The translations under genes were made by a program, and so were the position numbers. Below are positions 21,758 through 31,139 of a DNA stretch of 64,000 bases, one piece after another (position 1 is the first letter of the stretch; every line of letters begins with the position of its first letter). Where the stretch lies: positions 62,001 through 126,000 of the forward strand of contig NZ_QKMR01000003.1 of NCBI RefSeq assembly GCF_003208175.1. The letters run 5' to 3'. The notes under the pieces were generated by a model. It ran no database searches and had not been told where the DNA came from. It was given only the letters and a program-made list of their open reading frames with translations. This DNA is from Ruminiclostridium sufflavum DSM 19573 (lineage in GTDB: Bacteria > Bacillota > Clostridia > Acetivibrionales > DSM-1351).

Positions 21758-22138
21758 TTATTTAATTTCAACTGTAGCTCCAACTTCCTTGAACTTAGCT
21801 TCAACTGAAGCAGCCTCATCCTTGGATACATTTTCCTTAATTGTGCTTGGCGCTCCATCAACGAGTTCCTTAGCTTCTTTTAAGCCAAGACCTGTTGCTT
21901 CTCTAACAACCTTAATTACCTTAATCTTGTCTGCTCCAACTTCCTTCAATATTACATTGAACTCAGTCTTTTCTTCAACTGCTGGTGCTGCGCCTGCTGT
22001 TGCTGGTGCTGCAACTGCTACAGGAGCTGCTGCTGATACTCCGAATTCTTCTTCAAGAGCCTTAACTAATTCTGATAATTCCAATACTGTTAAATTCTTT
22101 ACATCCTCAATTAATTTTGTAACTTTTTCGCTAGCCAT
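21758..22138 (-). CDS. rplL: 50S ribosomal protein L7/L12
   Basis: 126 residues. The N-terminal dimerisation helix, an Ala/Pro/Val-rich hinge (about 34-54) and the C-terminal globular domain with [15 protein letters not shown], which recruits translation factors, are all present. Multiple L7/L12 dimers bind L10 to form the ribosomal stalk. It follows rplJ by 53 nt with a GGAGG leader, and a strong terminator lies downstream. Confidence 0.98.
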   Translation of the reverse strand: MASEKVTKLIEDVKNLTVLELSELVKALEEEFGVSAAAPVAVAAPATAGAAPAVEEKTEFNVILKEVGADKIKVIKVVREATGLGLKEAKELVDGAPSTIKENVSKDEAASVEAKFKEVGATVEIK

Positions 22139-22191
22139 TGTATAATACCTCCAAATAATTTTTAATAATTTTTATTTTCTTAAATTCAAAA

Positions 22192-22725
22192 TTAAGCATT
22201 TGCCTTTTGCTCAGCAATAGCATTTAATGCCACTACCAAACCTTTCAGGTTTGCATTCAATACATTTGCAAAGCCTGTTATAGGAGCATTGAAGCCACCC
22301 AATACCTTTGCGATAAGAACCTCACGTGACGGCAATTCAGAAAGCGCCTTAATACCATCTACATTAATGATCTTACCTTCTACCACACCAACCTTAAGCT
22401 CAAGCTTTTCGTACTTCTTAGCATATTCGGAAAGAATCTTCGCAGGTGCTACAACATCTGTTGAACTCATAGCCATAGCAGTCGGTCCATTCAGATAACT
22501 GTCTAAACCGTCATATCCATTTTCCTTCATTGCCAAGCCGGTTAATGTATTCTTAACCACCTTGTATTCAACTCCGGCAGCTCTCAAAGCATTTCTCATT
22601 TCAGTATCCTGCTCAACAGTTAATCCTCTATAGTCAGCCAATATAAATGATTGTGCTGCTTTTACTTTTTCAGATAACTCTTTTACAACTTCCTTCTTCT
22701 GTTCAAGTATCTTGTTACTAGGCAA
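22192..22725 (-). CDS. rplJ: 50S ribosomal protein L10
   Basis: 177 residues beginning MPSNKILEQKKEVV. The start codon is TTG at 22723-22725, 6 nt after AAAGGAGGTG; an ATG a few bases upstream is out of frame and the long in-frame extension covers the leader RNA. The sequence has the FILADYRGLTVEQ and VVKNTL RNA-binding blocks and a C-terminal helix for L7/L12 dimers. L10 forms the stalk base. Expression is likely controlled by the L10 leader and its attenuator directly upstream. Confidence 0.96.
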   Translation of the reverse strand: MPSNKILEQKKEVVKELSEKVKAAQSFILADYRGLTVEQDTEMRNALRAAGVEYKVVKNTLTGLAMKENGYDGLDSYLNGPTAMAMSSTDVVAPAKILSEYAKKYEKLELKVGVVEGKIINVDGIKALSELPSREVLIAKVLGGFNAPITGFANVLNANLKGLVVALNAIAEQKANA

Positions 22726-22753
22726 AACATCCACCTCCTTTTCTGTTTGCTGC

Positions 22754-22796
22754 AAAAAAATAAAACCCTTTGCATGCACATAAACAAACAAAGGGT
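22754..22796 (-). terminator. Attenuator hairpin of the L10 leader
   Basis: Minus-strand stem ACCCTTTG (from 22789-22796) / CAAAGGGT (from 22765-22772) with a 16-nt loop, then TTTTATTTTTTTG. It is placed 28 nt before the rplJ ribosome binding site region. Confidence 0.82.
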
Positions 22797-22890
22797 GATT
22801 AACCATTATTAATTCAACCTCGGCAGGATGACTACAGTCAATTACGCATCGGCATATAAAAATACCTTGCACCTACTGTCTATGGCATAC
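22754..22890 (-). ncRNA. L10 leader (ribosomal protein leader RNA)
   Basis: In the rplA-rplJ gap the minus strand carries the conserved L10-leader pieces GACAGTAGGTGC (22869-22880) and CCTGCCGAGG, in the right order, followed by an attenuator hairpin. These mimic the L10/L12 binding site of 23S rRNA. Bound L10(L12)4 favours the downstream terminator and so lowers rplJ-rplL expression. The match is by recognised motifs and position. Confidence 0.85.
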
Positions 22891-22961
22891 TATTTAATTG
22901 TCTTATAATATAATAATACTAAACAATTAATTTGTAAAGTAAATTGCTGAAATTCTAAATA

Positions 22962-23657
22962 TTATTCAATAACCCTCACAGGGTTAATCTTTATTCCAGG
23001 TCCCATTGTGGAAGTTACTACAACACTCTTCAAATACTGACCTTTTGCAGCAGCAGGCTTAGCTTTTACAACTGCTCCCATCAATGTACGGAAATTATCC
23101 TGCAGCTTCTCTGAAGTAAAGGAAGCCTTTCCTATAGGACAGTGAATAATATTTGTCTTATCAAGTCTGTACTCAATTTTACCGGCTTTGATATCAGCAA
23201 TAGCCTTAGCTACATCCATCGATACCGTACCTGCTTTGGGATTTGGCATAAGACCCTTAGGTCCCAGTACCTTACCAAGTCTACCAACAACACCCATCAT
23301 ATCAGGCGTTGCAACAACAACATCATAATCAAACCAGTTTTCACCCTGAATTTTTGTTACTAATTCCTCAGCACCAACATAATCAGCACCGGCCTGTTCT
23401 GCTTCCTTTGCTTTGTCTCCTTTTGCAAATACCAACACTCTGACTGTTTTACCAGTTCCATGAGGAAGTACAACCGCACCTCTAACCTGTTGGTCTGCAT
23501 GTCTGGAGTCAACACCAAGTCTTATATGAACTTCGATAGTCTCATCAAACTTTGCTTTTGAAGTCTTCTGAGCAAGCTCAAGAGCCTCTGCAGGTTCATG
23601 AAGCTTTTGCCTATCAACAAGTTTTGCACTCTCTTGATATTTCTTTCCTCTAAACAT
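22962..23657 (-). CDS. rplA: 50S ribosomal protein L1
   Basis: 231 residues, normal length. It shows the signature blocks [18 protein letters not shown] and [20 protein letters not shown]1 binds the mobile L1 stalk of 23S rRNA and often represses its own operon. An ATG follows a GGAG leader. The rplK-rplA gap of 180 nt contains a small perfect hairpin (GCCGTA / TACGGC at 23721-23736), which might belong to an L1 autoregulatory site; this is a guess from position. Confidence 0.98.
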   Translation of the reverse strand: MFRGKKYQESAKLVDRQKLHEPAEALELAQKTSKAKFDETIEVHIRLGVDSRHADQQVRGAVVLPHGTGKTVRVLVFAKGDKAKEAEQAGADYVGAEELVTKIQGENWFDYDVVVATPDMMGVVGRLGKVLGPKGLMPNPKAGTVSMDVAKAIADIKAGKIEYRLDKTNIIHCPIGKASFTSEKLQDNFRTLMGAVVKAKPAAAKGQYLKSVVVTSTMGPGIKINPVRVIE

Positions 23658-23837
23658 ACGTCACACTCCTTAAGTGGTTAATTATTGTCGGAAACTTTCG
23701 TCTCCTCCCACAAACCTAACGCCGTACTTATACGGCTTTAAACACCATTCATCCTTACAGCTTGACAAATACATTATCTATACGTTTACGTATGAAATAA
23801 TATACGCATTAAAAATACATCTATAGCTGTGACAGCA

Positions 23838-24263
23838 TCAGTCAACTACTACAATACCCATACTGCGGGCTGTCCCGGCAATCATGCTTGCTGCCGCGTC
23901 AATACTTGCCGCATTCAAATCAGGCATTTTCTGCTCTGCTATCTTACGAACTTCTTCCTTTGTTATCTTTGCAACTTTGTCCCTGTTTGGCTTACCAGAA
24001 CCGCTTTCAATCTTGCACGCCTTTTTCAGAAGAACAGCGGCCGGAGGAGTCTTTGTAATAAATGAGAACGATCTGTCAGCATAGATTGTTATTACAACCG
24101 GAATGATAAGTCCCGCATCTTTTGCTGTTCTTTCGTTAAATTCCTTACAAAATCCCATAATATTTACGCCGTGCTGTCCTAAAGCTGGTCCAACCGGTGG
24201 AGCCGGAGTTGCTTTCCCCGCAGGAATCTGAAGTTTTACATAACCTGCTATTTTCTTTGCCAT
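23838..24263 (-). CDS. rplK: 50S ribosomal protein L11
   Basis: 141 residues, the standard length, starting [18 protein letters not shown]. The N-terminal domain ([15 protein letters not shown]), which binds thiostrepton-type drugs with 23S rRNA, and the C-terminal rRNA-binding domain ([15 protein letters not shown]) are complete. L11 is part of the GTPase-associated centre and is needed for the RelA response to uncharged tRNA. The start is the ATG with GGAGGTGGAATTA ahead of it; the three codons upstream are leader. Confidence 0.98.
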   Translation of the reverse strand: MAKKIAGYVKLQIPAGKATPAPPVGPALGQHGVNIMGFCKEFNERTAKDAGLIIPVVITIYADRSFSFITKTPPAAVLLKKACKIESGSGKPNRDKVAKITKEEVRKIAEQKMPDLNAASIDAAASMIAGTARSMGIVVVD

Positions 24264-24357
24264 TAATTCCACCTCCCAATTTTCTTACCTATTGCTCAAA
24301 ATTATTTATTAAAACGATAAAATAATCATTAACTTGATATTCTATCTGCCTTGTGGC

Positions 24358-24879
24358 CTAAATTTTTTGAATCTGAACCAGTTCAAGCTCAACTGGAGTC
24401 TCTCTCCCGAACATTGAAACTGAAACCCTGACCTTCCTTTTCTCAAGATTGATTTCTTCAACAATCCCGATAAAGTTTTCTAAAGGACCAGAAATAACCC
24501 TGACGTTATCATAAACTTCATAATCAACCTCTGGAGCAAACTCCTCCACTCCCATCGCCTTAACTTCATCATCCGACAAAGGTACGGGCTTGGATCCAGG
24601 TCCGACAAAGCCTGTAACACCTCTTGTATTTCTGACAATATACCAGGATTCATCAGACATAATCATTTTGACAAGCACATAACCCGGAAACACTTTTTTA
24701 AGCGTCGCCTTCTTTTTGCCGTCTTTTATCTCAATTTGCTCTTCCATAGGAACAACAATATCAATGATATAATCCTGCATACCTCTATTTTCAACTATTT
24801 TTTCAAGATTTGCCTTTACTTTGTTTTCATACCCCGAATAAGTATGAACAACATACCACTTACTCTCTTCTTCAGACAT
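24358..24879 (-). CDS. nusG: Transcription termination/antitermination factor NusG
   Basis: 173 residues. The N-terminal NGN domain (KWYVVHTYSGYENKVK, PGYVLVKM) binds the RNA polymerase clamp, and the C-terminal KOW domain (VRVISGPLENFIGIVEEIN) contacts Rho or S10. It lies between secE and rplK, as in most bacteria, with a 58-nt gap to secE. The ATG has a GGAGG 12-16 nt upstream. Confidence 0.97.
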   Translation of the reverse strand: MSEEESKWYVVHTYSGYENKVKANLEKIVENRGMQDYIIDIVVPMEEQIEIKDGKKKATLKKVFPGYVLVKMIMSDESWYIVRNTRGVTGFVGPGSKPVPLSDDEVKAMGVEEFAPEVDYEVYDNVRVISGPLENFIGIVEEINLEKRKVRVSVSMFGRETPVELELVQIQKI

Positions 24880-24937
24880 ACCAAAAACAGGCTCACCAAT
24901 TTAAAGCCCCATGTCCTCCTTATGTTCTATCGTTGCT

Positions 24938-25168
24938 TTATTTTGTAAATACTATTCTGGATACATGTCCAAACCCGAAATCAGCAATCCATATTACACA
25001 TCCAATAATCAAGCAAAACAGCAGTACTGTTCCGGTATTGTTTATAAGCTGAGTTCTGTTAGGCCAAATAACCTTTTTCAATTCAACCCTGACTTCTTTG
25101 TATAGTCTTACTATACCTTGTCCGCTTTTTTTAAATCTAGAAACTTTTTTTGTTTCATTTTCAGCCAT
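24938..25168 (-). CDS. secE: Preprotein translocase subunit SecE
   Basis: 76 residues with the single-membrane-segment form of Gram-positive SecE: a basic amphipathic region (EVRVELKKVIWPNRTQL) followed by one hydrophobic span (TGTVLLFCLIIGCVIWIADFG). SecE stabilises the SecYEG channel in the membrane. I choose the ATG of MAENETKK, preceded by GGGATGTGATAAAA; a GTG three codons earlier overlaps that site. It lies between rpmG and nusG. Confidence 0.95.
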   Translation of the reverse strand: MAENETKKVSRFKKSGQGIVRLYKEVRVELKKVIWPNRTQLINNTGTVLLFCLIIGCVIWIADFGFGHVSRIVFTK

Positions 25169-25273
25169 TTTTATCACATCCCGATAATAATATTTTAAAT
25201 ATCATTTGGCATCCATACATTAATTGTTGACACAATACGTATTATTAATCATTGCCGCCGAATATTCACTGAA

Positions 25274-25423
25274 TTATTTAGTTTCCTTATGAACAGTGTG
25301 CTTGTGACAGAATTTGCAATACTTTTTCATTTCCAGTCTATCCGGATCATTTTTCTTATTCTTCATATTAGAATAATTTCTTTGTTTACAATCAGAACAT
25401 GCGAGCGTAATCTTAACTCTCAT
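25274..25423 (-). CDS. rpmG: 50S ribosomal protein L33, zinc-binding form
   Basis: A 49-residue protein found by direct reading of the gap. It begins [12 protein letters not shown], ends [10 protein letters not shown], and has two CxxC pairs (CSDC and CKFC) that bind zinc; this marks the C+ form. It is part of the 50S subunit near the E site. The ATG at 25421-25423 is preceded by GGAGGTGTTATAG. It is the first gene of the rpmG-secE-nusG-rplK-rplA operon and lies downstream of a likely promoter. Confidence 0.96.
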   Translation of the reverse strand: MRVKITLACSDCKQRNYSNMKNKKNDPDRLEMKKYCKFCHKHTVHKETK

Positions 25424-25519
25424 CTATAACACCTCCAAATGCTGCGTTTCTATTTCACTATGCAAGTCAGCTTAAAATTTTTAGACATAAAAAAAAAGAC
25501 TTACACACGAGCAATAATA

Positions 25520-25548
25520 AATTTAACATATATACTGTTAAAAGTCAA
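25520..25548 (-). promoter_or_regulatory. Candidate promoter of rpmG-secE-nusG
   Basis: Minus-strand TTGACT (25543-25548), 17-nt spacer, TAAATT (25520-25525). The -35 box is good and the -10 box only fair. It sits 97 nt upstream of rpmG. Confidence 0.5.
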
Positions 25549-25682
25549 GTATATGTTTTTGATAAATGGCTAATCCGCGAAACAAATATCTAATTGCTTC
25601 TTCAAGAGTCTTTTAAAAATAATATTATTTAGTATATTAACATTTAGCCTCCTGCGGCATTCCATAAGTTACCCACTATAAT

Positions 25683-25729
25683 CTGAAAAAGACAGCCTGG
25701 GTTTTGAGGCTGGCCTCCACATCCAGCCT
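25683..25729 (-). terminator. Terminator of the sulfatase/kinase operon with an alternative hairpin
   Basis: Minus-strand CAGCCT (25707-25712) pairs with AGGCTG (25693-25698) and is followed by TCTTTTTC, a regular terminator, 149 nt after the kinase stop. The same CAGCCT can instead pair with AGGCTGG from 25723-25729, which would exclude the terminator. The rest of the gap 25424-25860 holds the rpmG promoter and no gene. Confidence 0.6.
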
Positions 25730-25860
25730 TAGCGTGATAAAATATTTCTATCCTTGCAGAGGTACGCATTTTAAATCCAAGCGTCAGAGGCTTCACAAGC
25801 TGCCTGAAGTATATTTTTTTATAAGGACACTTATATAAAGTCTCATTAGCTGCAGCCTTA

Positions 25861-27468
25861 CTATTTCAGGTAATCAACGGCAGCTCTTTCAACAGCCAGT
25901 CCTGCTGTGTAGCGTTTCATAAATTCATTGAAGCCGGCAACATCTGCCGGATCGGGATTTACCGAGCGTCCCTGCTCACCGGCAAATACCTTTTCATTAA
26001 GGAAGCTCCCTAGGGATTCGTCATTTTTACGATTAAGCATGTAGGAGCCAAGTAAGGCAATTCCCCATGCTCCGCCCTCACCCGCAGTTTCCATGATTGA
26101 TACAGGGGCATTTATAGCGGCGGACATTATCTTCTGTCCGACTTCCTTGGTCTTGAAAAAGCCGCCATGTCCCAAAATTTTATCTACTCTGACCGCTTCT
26201 TCTTCAAAAAGGATATTCAAGCCTGTTTTCAGAGCGCCAAGTGCCGTGAATAGGTTAACCCGCATAAAATTAGCCAGATTAAAGCTGCTTTTTGATGTTC
26301 GTACGAACAGAGGACAGCCTTCTTCAAAATGTGTGATATGCTCGCCGGAAATATAACCATAAGCCAATAACCCTCCGCAATCCGAGGCACCCTTTAGTGC
26401 CAAGCCCAGTAAAGTATCATAAAGCTTTGGTTTTCCAATATCCATGCCCAGCGCTTTTATTGCCTCCGAGAACAAGCCCATCCATGCATCATAGTCCGAG
26501 GTGCAATTATTGGAGTGCACCATGGCTACCAGCTTTCCCTCCGGCGTTGTCACAAGGTCAATCTCAGAATAAGTTCTGGATAATTCCTTTTCAAGTACAA
26601 TCATAGCGAAAACCGATGTTCCAGCAGATACATTACCGGTGCGGACTGATACGCTGTTTGTCGCCACCATGCCTGTTCCCGCATCACCTTCAGGAGGGCA
26701 AAGAGGAATGCCTGCTTGCAGCTGGCCTGTAATGTCCAGAAGCTTAGCTCCTTCTGCTGTAAGCTCTCCGGCTTTTTCGCCGGCAACCATAACAGTCGGT
26801 AGAATATTCTTCAAATTTAATTGCAGCTTGTCAGAATTGATTGCTTCATTAAACTGCATTATCATCCTTGAATTAAAATCACAGGTCTTTAAGTCTATAG
26901 GAAACATACCGGATGCGTCACCGATTCCCAGGACCTTCTGCCCCGTCAATTGCCAATGTATATAACCTGATAATGTTGTCATATAGGCGATTTCAGATAC
27001 ATGCTCTTCCTGATTCAGAATTGCTTGGTAAAGGTGGGCGATACTCCATCTTTGCGGTACAGGATAATTAAAAAGCTTTGTCAGAGACTCGGAAGCCTGT
27101 CCAGTTATATTATTACGCCATGTGCGGAATGGAGTCAGAAGTCTATTGTTCTTGCCGAAAGCCATATAACCGTGCATCATAGCACTGATGCCGATTGTTC
27201 CCGTAGTTTTGACAGCTACTCCGAATTTATCCTTGACACTCCTCGTCATTTTCTGATAGCTATCCTGAACACCCTTCCATATATCCTCTATACTGTAAGT
27301 CCAGATGCTGTTGATATACCTGTTCTCCCATTCGTAGTTGCCGGATGCAATCAGTGTATTGTCTGCGCCGATCAGAACAGTTTTAATCCTGCTTGATCCC
27401 AATTCAATCCCGATTACTGTTTGTCCATTAATAATTATGTTTCTGATATAATTTGTTTCACAGCTCAT
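25861..27468 (-). CDS. FGGY-family carbohydrate kinase
   Basis: 535 residues with the actin-like ATPase fold of FGGY kinases. It has the N-terminal phosphate loop [17 protein letters not shown] (about 18-34), [20 protein letters not shown] in the second domain and the C-terminal GHGGFFKT ... [19 protein letters not shown] nucleotide-binding region. Family members phosphorylate ketopentoses, ketohexoses or polyols in the cytoplasm. The overall pattern ([22 protein letters not shown]) resembles the XylB-like kinases that sit beside araA/araD in Clostridia, but no isomerase or epimerase is here. It is the last gene of the long operon that holds a sulfatase and a polyol-type dehydrogenase, which suggests that it phosphorylates the product of that dehydrogenase. 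The ATG follows GAGGAGGAAAAT. The exact substrate is not known. Confidence 0.88.
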   Translation of the reverse strand: MSCETNYIRNIIINGQTVIGIELGSSRIKTVLIGADNTLIASGNYEWENRYINSIWTYSIEDIWKGVQDSYQKMTRSVKDKFGVAVKTTGTIGISAMMHGYMAFGKNNRLLTPFRTWRNNITGQASESLTKLFNYPVPQRWSIAHLYQAILNQEEHVSEIAYMTTLSGYIHWQLTGQKVLGIGDASGMFPIDLKTCDFNSRMIMQFNEAINSDKLQLNLKNILPTVMVAGEKAGELTAEGAKLLDITGQLQAGIPLCPPEGDAGTGMVATNSVSVRTGNVSAGTSVFAMIVLEKELSRTYSEIDLVTTPEGKLVAMVHSNNCTSDYDAWMGLFSEAIKALGMDIGKPKLYDTLLGLALKGASDCGGLLAYGYISGEHITHFEEGCPLFVRTSKSSFNLANFMRVNLFTALGALKTGLNILFEEEAVRVDKILGHGGFFKTKEVGQKIMSAAINAPVSIMETAGEGGAWGIALLGSYMLNRKNDESLGSFLNEKVFAGEQGRSVNPDPADVAGFNEFMKRYTAGLAVERAAVDYLK

Positions 27469-27640
27469 ATTTTCCTCCTCTGAGAATTGACATATCCCCC
27501 ATAAGTCTGAATAGGATTCCTGCAGCCGGTGATAAATACAGTCACGTTATATAAGCTTGGTGCAGCCCTGATTAGCCGGCAATTATTTTCTCAATTGTTT
27601 TTGTGACCTTGATGCTGATTTCACCTTTATCCGTAAATGC

Positions 27641-28225
27641 TTAAAAAATCAATACGCCCAGAATCCCTGCTCCCAAAATTAAAAATACCGGGCTGATTTT
27701 TGTAGTCAGAAGTATCACAAAAGATATAATGCTAATTATAATACTTTTAACTTCAAGGATGTTATAATCAAAAATCGAAAGGTAGACACCTTTAAAAATA
27801 AGCTTATCCTGTGCAGCTATAATAATATTATTTTTTAAGGCTATGCTGATGGCAGCGTAAATTATTATTCCTGTTATAACCGGTCTTAAACCATAAAGTG
27901 CTCCCTGCACCTTTGGATGAGAATATACCTTAAAGAAAAAGGTGGCTACCAGAATGACTATAATTGCGCATGGAAGTGCAATTCCCAAAAAACTGGCTGC
28001 GGCACCGGGAAAACCTGCCACCTTGTAACCATAGCCTACTGCCGCATTTACCGCAACCGGCCCCGGCGACATGCCTGCTATGGCTATGACATCGGTTAAT
28101 TCTGCCGCGGTTGCCCAGTGGTTAGCCTCGGAAGCTTTAATTAAGCTAGGTATCATGACATATCCCCCGCCGAAGGCAAAGGCACAAAGCTTAAAAAACA
28201 TTAAAAACAACTTGAAATATATCAT
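27641..28225 (-). CDS. CHR-family (chromate transporter) half protein, second of pair
   Basis: 194 residues with about five or six membrane segments and the CHR-family N-terminal signature FGGGYVMIPSL (about 19-29) and GMSPGPVAVN. It is a half-size, single-domain CHR protein. Such halves are encoded in pairs and probably act as heterodimers. The family is named for chromate export, but chromate is a sulfate analogue and the natural ion is often unknown. It overlaps the preceding CHR gene by 4 nt and follows a sulfatase, so sulfate efflux is a reasonable guess. No chromate-resistance genes are nearby. Confidence 0.9.
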   Translation of the reverse strand: MIYFKLFLMFFKLCAFAFGGGYVMIPSLIKASEANHWATAAELTDVIAIAGMSPGPVAVNAAVGYGYKVAGFPGAAASFLGIALPCAIIVILVATFFFKVYSHPKVQGALYGLRPVITGIIIYAAISIALKNNIIIAAQDKLIFKGVYLSIFDYNILEVKSIIISIISFVILLTTKISPVFLILGAGILGVLIF

Positions 28226-28824
28226 CTGTTTACACTATCCTTTCCTAAAGGCGGCTTATGGGACTTATACAAATTCCTTGAACGGATAGTTGTGATCGCG
28301 ATGCCAAAGATTGCTCCGAATATGATAAGGGGAATTGGTTCCATATTCAAAAATAACGAGCAGCATAATGTAATTATCATTATAATTACTCCTGTTTTAT
28401 CTTTTATGGCTGTTTTCCCAATTTTATAGGAGGCATAGGATATTAAACCGATTATCACCGGATAAATTCCTTTGAAAGCTGCTTTCACCGAAGTATAGGT
28501 GCTGAATTTGACAAACAAAACCGATAGTGTCAATACAATAATTATTGAAGGAGTCATATTTCCTAGTAATGCAAGGATAGCTCCGGGTATACCGGCAACG
28601 GAATACCCTACAAATGCGGAGGTATTTAATGCCGTAGCCCCCGGAAGAGATTCTGCAACAGCAAAGATATCTACAATCTTTTCTTTCTCCACCCACTTTT
28701 TTTCTTCTACGACTTCACGTTCTATGAGAGGAATCATGGAGTATCCTCCTCCAAAGCCAATACACCCCAACTTAAAAAAAGTTATATAAATTTCTCCAAG
28801 CTGATTTTTGTTTTTTTTAAGCAT
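28222..28824 (-). CDS. CHR-family (chromate transporter) half protein, first of pair
   Basis: 200 residues. The CHR signature FGGGYSMIPLIEREVV is near residue 22 and ESLPGATALNTSAFVGY near 62, followed by hydrophobic spans. The two halves share the motif but differ elsewhere, as expected for opposite-oriented partners. The stop overlaps the start of the second half by 4 nt (ATGA), so they are translationally coupled. It starts 45 nt after the dehydrogenase gene in the same operon. The transported anion is inferred, not shown. Confidence 0.9.
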   Translation of the reverse strand: MLKKNKNQLGEIYITFFKLGCIGFGGGYSMIPLIEREVVEEKKWVEKEKIVDIFAVAESLPGATALNTSAFVGYSVAGIPGAILALLGNMTPSIIIVLTLSVLFVKFSTYTSVKAAFKGIYPVIIGLISYASYKIGKTAIKDKTGVIIMIITLCCSLFLNMEPIPLIIFGAIFGIAITTIRSRNLYKSHKPPLGKDSVNR

Positions 28825-28869
28825 TAAGACACCTCATAAAATTTTAATATTCACACTTATCTATTGTAA

Positions 28870-29949
28870 TCAGAATTTAAATGCAACCTTGAAATCTCCG
28901 TATTTTCCCGTAGAGTATTCGAAAGCCTCTTCCCAGTCTTCCAAGCTGTAAAATCTGCTGACAACACCATCGGTTTTAAGCTTTCCTCCGGCAATGTTTT
29001 CTATTACAAACGGAAAGCAATACGGGCTGAGGTGCGCTCCCAGCACATCCAGCTCCTTTCGGTCTCCTATAATGGACCAATCCAGCAGTGTCGGCGCTCC
29101 AAATACCGAAAATTCAACAAATCTGCCCAGCTTTCTGATCATTTGCATACCCTGCGTAACAGACGAGGGATGCCCTGTGGCTTCGATATATATATCACAG
29201 CCGTAGCCCTCTGTCAGCTTCATAATTTCAGCGGCGACATCCACCTTTGAAGGATTCCATACTATGTCCGCACCAAATTCCAGTGCCTTTTCAAGCCTTG
29301 CATCTATCATGTCCAGCACAATCAATTTCTTTGGTGTTTTCAGCTTTGCATAAGTAATCATTCCCAAGCCAAGGGTTCCCGCACCGGATAGCACAACTAT
29401 GTCCTCACATCCAATCTGAGCGCGGTCCACACAGTGCTTCGAGCAGCTGTACGGCTCAATCAGAAGGGCATCCTGCAAAGGCATTTCCTTAGGCACCTTG
29501 TGTATAACAGAATGCTTTGCAGGAATACGGACATATTCTGCCATTCCGCCGCAATAATCCTTAAAGAAGCCATAAATTTTGTGGGGCTGGCACATCCAGT
29601 AATGCCCGTCCTTGCAAAATCTGCACTCTCCGCAAGGTGCAATCTGATCAACTGTGATTCTGTCCCCAACAACGCAGTCCTTTACATTTTCTCCTGCAAA
29701 CTCTACAATTCCCAAAAATTCATGACCGGGAATAAAAGGCGATTCAACCCATGAAGGCTGCTCCTCATCCCCCCAGAACATAGCCGCACCGTGCCGGCAT
29801 TTCAAATCACCGGCGCAGATGCCGCAGCCCTCTGTCTTAATCAGGATATCATCCGGCCCGCATTCCGGCACAGGATATTCCGGTTCGAAACGATAATCAG
29901 TTTTACTGTATGCAACTAATGCTTTCATTGTTTTTGGAATTTTGTCCAT
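28870..29949 (-). CDS. Zinc-dependent medium-chain dehydrogenase, polyol (erythritol/threitol dehydrogenase-like)
   Basis: 359 residues. The catalytic zinc ligands are Cys45 (GICAGD) and His76-Glu77 (PGHEF), and the structural zinc is held by the four-Cys loop CGECRFCKDGHYWMC. The Rossmann part has GAGTLGLGMI and an acidic end (VLDMIDARLE) that suggests NAD rather than NADP. The start (MKALVAY) and the stretch GICAGDLKCRHGAAMFWGDE are characteristic of the erythritol/L-threitol dehydrogenase subgroup, which oxidises a secondary alcohol of short polyols to a ketose. In this operon it would act on the alcohol left after sulfate removal. It could equally use another polyol. The ATG has a GGGAGG leader. 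Confidence 0.88.
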   Translation of the reverse strand: MDKIPKTMKALVAYSKTDYRFEPEYPVPECGPDDILIKTEGCGICAGDLKCRHGAAMFWGDEEQPSWVESPFIPGHEFLGIVEFAGENVKDCVVGDRITVDQIAPCGECRFCKDGHYWMCQPHKIYGFFKDYCGGMAEYVRIPAKHSVIHKVPKEMPLQDALLIEPYSCSKHCVDRAQIGCEDIVVLSGAGTLGLGMITYAKLKTPKKLIVLDMIDARLEKALEFGADIVWNPSKVDVAAEIMKLTEGYGCDIYIEATGHPSSVTQGMQMIRKLGRFVEFSVFGAPTLLDWSIIGDRKELDVLGAHLSPYCFPFVIENIAGGKLKTDGVVSRFYSLEDWEEAFEYSTGKYGDFKVAFKF

Positions 29950-29973
29950 TATTTTTCCTCCCAGTATTCGTAG

Positions 29974-31065
29974 TTATTGTTTATAAGATAATTTCCGTTC
30001 ATTTTGCGCAACCATTACAAGGCGGTTAAAGCAATGTTCAAAGAAGGCTTTTACCGCACTGCACAGCACATATCGTCCTTCCGTATCCCTGTAACGTTTA
30101 CATCCGCCGCCGCAAATGCGGTAATACTGACAGCTCTTGCATTCTTCACTTATAGGTGCTGAAGCTGCCGGAGATAAAAAATGTTTATGTAATTCAGCAA
30201 GTAATTCTTTTATTGAATTAGTCTCTATCGAACCGAGAAGCATATCCTCTCTTACATAAAAATCACAGGGATAGCATTCTCCGTTTTGTTCTATCACCAA
30301 AGAAGGGGCACAAATTCCCAATAACCCACATTGCTCGTAGCCTCCTCCTGAAAGCAGCCGGATATAATTTTCAAACAAGCGGATGCCAACGTATTTTCCG
30401 CGGCAAAGATCTTCAAACCAGAGATCAAACAGCGTATTGACAAATTCAGCATATACACCGGCTGACAGAGCCTGTACCATTCCGCTGTCCGGCATGCAAG
30501 GAATAATATGAAGATTGCCCCACCCATTCTGCTTACAGGTTTTGTATACCTTTGACGCCTGACCCTTAAGTACATCGGTGACAGTAATCAACACCGAGTA
30601 TTCCACGCTTGCCTGCTGCAGGCATCTGATTCCGGCAGCAGCATAATCAAAGGAGCTTCTTCCGTCCGGACGCTTGCGGTACTCTTCATGTGCCTCTTTA
30701 GTCCCATCAATGGAAACGCCTACCAGAAAGTTGTTTTGCTTGAAAAATTCAGCCCACTGTAAGTCAAGCAGCTGTCCGTTCGTCTGAAGCATATATTCTA
30801 CCTGAATGTTATTTGTATTGTAAGCCTCGACATATTTTACAAACTTCTTGTAAAACGGCAAGCCACACAAGGTTGGCTCACCGCCCTGAAAAAGGAAGGT
30901 GCATCGTTGATTGCAGTAGTTCATAGCCTTTTTTACCAGCACCTCCATGGTACCTTCACACATCACAGGATTTTGTCCATGAACCTGTCCTTTATAAAAG
31001 CAATATTTACATATAAGATTACACTGACCTGAAATAGGCTTTATAAGAAAGGTTAATGAAGCCAT
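29974..31065 (-). CDS. Anaerobic sulfatase-maturating enzyme (radical SAM/SPASM)
   Basis: 363 residues. The radical SAM cluster motif CxxxCxxC is at Cys15, Cys19 and Cys22. The GGEPTL motif lies at about 61-66. The C-terminal SPASM domain has many Cys (CGLLGIC, CYPCD, CKSCQYYRICGGGC) for two more 4Fe-4S clusters. Such enzymes oxidise a Cys or Ser in the sulfatase active site to formylglycine without oxygen, in the cytoplasm. It follows the sulfatase gene by 74 nt, and that sulfatase has a Cys-type site, so the pair fits well. The first residues MASLTFLIKPISGQCNLICKYC are typical of the family. Confidence 0.93.
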   Translation of the reverse strand: MASLTFLIKPISGQCNLICKYCFYKGQVHGQNPVMCEGTMEVLVKKAMNYCNQRCTFLFQGGEPTLCGLPFYKKFVKYVEAYNTNNIQVEYMLQTNGQLLDLQWAEFFKQNNFLVGVSIDGTKEAHEEYRKRPDGRSSFDYAAAGIRCLQQASVEYSVLITVTDVLKGQASKVYKTCKQNGWGNLHIIPCMPDSGMVQALSAGVYAEFVNTLFDLWFEDLCRGKYVGIRLFENYIRLLSGGGYEQCGLLGICAPSLVIEQNGECYPCDFYVREDMLLGSIETNSIKELLAELHKHFLSPAASAPISEECKSCQYYRICGGGCKRYRDTEGRYVLCSAVKAFFEHCFNRLVMVAQNERKLSYKQ

Positions 31066-31139
31066 TGCCGTATCCTCCTAAAAGTGAATTTTCTCAGCAT
31101 TATGAAGCATGTCAGGCTTTGCTGCCATAGGCACTTGAT

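Noticed and set aside
27641-28824. Chromate resistance operon
   Set aside because: The CHR proteins are half-size and embedded in a sulfatase/dehydrogenase operon, and no other chromate genes are near. The name of the family should not be read as function.
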